The position numbers and the translations under genes were made by a program. Positions 62,969 to 64,000 of a stretch of DNA of 64,000 nt are shown one piece after another; within the stretch, counting starts at the first letter, position 1; every line of letters starts with the position of its first letter. The stretch is from Bradyrhizobium niftali (GTDB taxonomy: Bacteria; Pseudomonadota; Alphaproteobacteria; Rhizobiales; Xanthobacteraceae), in NCBI RefSeq assembly GCF_004571025.1, contig NZ_SPQT01000001.1, positions 1,054,001 through 1,118,000 of the forward strand. Direction: 5' to 3'. Under the pieces are notes generated by a model. It saw only the letters and a list, made by a program, of their open reading frames with translations. It was not told the DNA's origin and made no database searches.

Positions 62969-63343
62969 ATGATCCAAAGGGTAGCGCTCATTGTCGGGTG
63001 GGTGGTACTCGTGTTCATCACGTTCGCAACGCTGACACCAATTCAAGGTCGTCCGAGGTTGGCTGGCCTTCAACTGGAACACTTCGCTGCCTTCGCTGTA
63101 ATGGGCTTTGCGTTTGCGTTCGGCATAACACGTCGTACATGGGCTGTTCTTGCCATGGTGATCCTCAGCGCGCTTGCCCTCGAAGGCATGCAGTTGCTAA
63201 CGCCCGATCGGCATGGTCGGATTCTCGACGCCGTAGTGAAGGTCATTGGAGGAGTATGCGGGGTCGGCGCCGGCCGTTTAGCTCCGAGCTGGCGGCATCT
63301 GATCGATATCCTGACCTCGCCATCCGCGAAACGTCATCAGTAA
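62969..63343 (+). CDS. VanZ-like membrane protein
   Basis: A 124-residue protein with four hydrophobic helices. FATLTPIQGRP, the conserved LEHFAAFAVMGFAFA and LALEGMQLLTPDRHGRILD match the VanZ-like family (xEH..AF and E..Q...RxxxxxD). Similar small proteins occur at the ends of exopolysaccharide clusters. GCGAGAGGTC precedes the ATG. Role unknown; converges with the HlyD-type gene. Confidence 0.85.
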   Translation: MIQRVALIVGWVVLVFITFATLTPIQGRPRLAGLQLEHFAAFAVMGFAFAFGITRRTWAVLAMVILSALALEGMQLLTPDRHGRILDAVVKVIGGVCGVGAGRLAPSWRHLIDILTSPSAKRHQ

Positions 63344-63390
63344 CAGCGCGTGGTATTCGCGGCGAATGCCCTTGCACAGTTGCTCGCGCG

Positions 63391-64000
63391 CTACCGCTCC
63401 CGCAAGCTTTCCTGCTTATACCGCATGATCGGGGATAAGAGATAGCTAATGACACTGCGTGATCCAGACTTGATCTCGATGGTGGCGGCCATACCGGGAG
63501 AAAGGCTGACACGCTTGTTCTCGATGTTCATGTAGCTGCGGTCGAGCGACACCCGCGCCGCGTAGACAAGCTCCTGTCCATTGGGTTCGCTGCTTGTTGT
63601 CCCGGCGCCGAGAGACCTGGTGCTGCCGTTCTCCGGTGGCTTGTTCCGGGGAATAGCATCCTGGGAGATGTTGATCACCTTGCCATGTAGCAGTCCGTAC
63701 CGGGTGAAATTGAAGGTATCGATCTTGATGGCGGCGTCCTGGCCTGCCTCGACGAAGCCGATATCCTGATTCGAGATCATGGCCTCGACTTCGAGATTGC
63801 TATCGATTGGAACGATCATCATGATTGGTTGCGCCGGCGTGACGACACCCCCGACGGTATGAACCGCGAGTTGCTGTACGACGCCATCGATTGGCGCGGT
63901 CAGGTTTTGCAGGCCGGTGTGCCGTTCGGCTTTGATGACGTCCTGGCTTAGACCGGCAGCCTTCTGTTCCGCCTTGGCGAGTTCCTCGAGCAAGGTTCGT
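63391..64000 (-). CDS. HlyD-family membrane fusion protein of a type I secretion system (5' end outside window)
   Basis: The C-terminal 200 or so residues of a membrane fusion protein; coding continues past base 64000. LQNLTAPIDGVVQQLAVHTV and GVVTPAQPIMMIVPIDSNLE form the lipoyl/beta-barrel part; DIGFVEAGQDAAIKIDTFNF and TRYGLLHGKVINISQDAI are typical of HlyD/PrsE. It ends with a membrane-proximal segment YLLSPIMRYKQESLRER. It bridges an ABC exporter and TolC. It could export the signal-less surface proteins of the locus, but that is inference. Confidence 0.9.
   Translation of the reverse strand, partial: RTLLEELAKAEQKAAGLSQDVIKAERHTGLQNLTAPIDGVVQQLAVHTVGGVVTPAQPIMMIVPIDSNLEVEAMISNQDIGFVEAGQDAAIKIDTFNFTRYGLLHGKVINISQDAIPRNKPPENGSTRSLGAGTTSSEPNGQELVYAARVSLDRSYMNIENKRVSLSPGMAATIEIKSGSRSVISYLLSPIMRYKQESLRER

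Overview
The window looks like a GC-rich alphaproteobacterial chromosome, most likely Bradyrhizobium or a close relative. This rests on family resemblance only: rhizobial small orphan proteins, a three-subunit PaoABC-like molybdenum aldehyde oxidoreductase, Ku and LigC-type end-joining genes, a DUF6894 protein and an IS256-type remnant.

Positions 1 to about 19 kb are a low-density accessory region full of broken genes. Intact or probably intact genes include an isochorismatase-like hydrolase, a HAD phosphatase, an ATP-dependent DNA ligase, a DUF72 protein, a KGG-repeat stress protein and several small exported or membrane proteins. Among them lie a Ku gene with four lesions, a second Ku tail, a second ligase stub, and remnants of an SRAP/YedK-like protein, a DUF4118 sensor kinase, a DUF305 protein and a CelD-like acetyltransferase. 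A flavin oxidoreductase is cut by one amber codon, and a small membrane-protein gene has a dead paralog. The theme is DNA repair and stress functions in decay.

Positions 20 to 25 kb hold the molybdenum hydroxylase operon and a membrane protein that may be split. Positions 25.4 to 30.5 kb hold a LysR regulator divergent from a polar amino-acid type ABC transporter and a ureohydrolase, which suggests uptake and cleavage of a guanidino compound.

At 30.8 to 32.9 kb a tyrosine integrase lies between a 3' fragment of tRNA-Arg(CCG) on the minus strand and a 3' fragment of tRNA-Lys(CTT) on the plus strand. This is an integration scar or island boundary.

Positions 33.2 to 64 kb are an almost uninterrupted surface-polysaccharide locus: initiating phosphoglycosyltransferase, polymerase, chain-length protein, flippase, glycosyltransferases, methyltransferases, three acyltransferases (one fused to an aldo-keto reductase), and a CDP-sugar cassette (rfbF, an SDR, an RfbC-like epimerase, a C-methyltransferase and a DUF4910 protein) with a PLP aminotransferase. 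It also carries three paralogs of a protein family I do not recognise. One paralog is extended with two Ig-like and two NGSFE-type modules.

The strongest new signal is a 14-bp palindrome of the form TTGAC-N4-GTCAA in front of the transcription units of this locus. In five of six clear cases a -10-like hexamer begins exactly 22 bases past the palindrome, which is the geometry of a class II CRP/FNR-activated promoter. A Crp/Fnr-family regulator with a slightly altered recognition helix (E..CR instead of E..SR) is encoded inside the locus. I propose one regulon for the whole polysaccharide cluster, including the unknown protein family.
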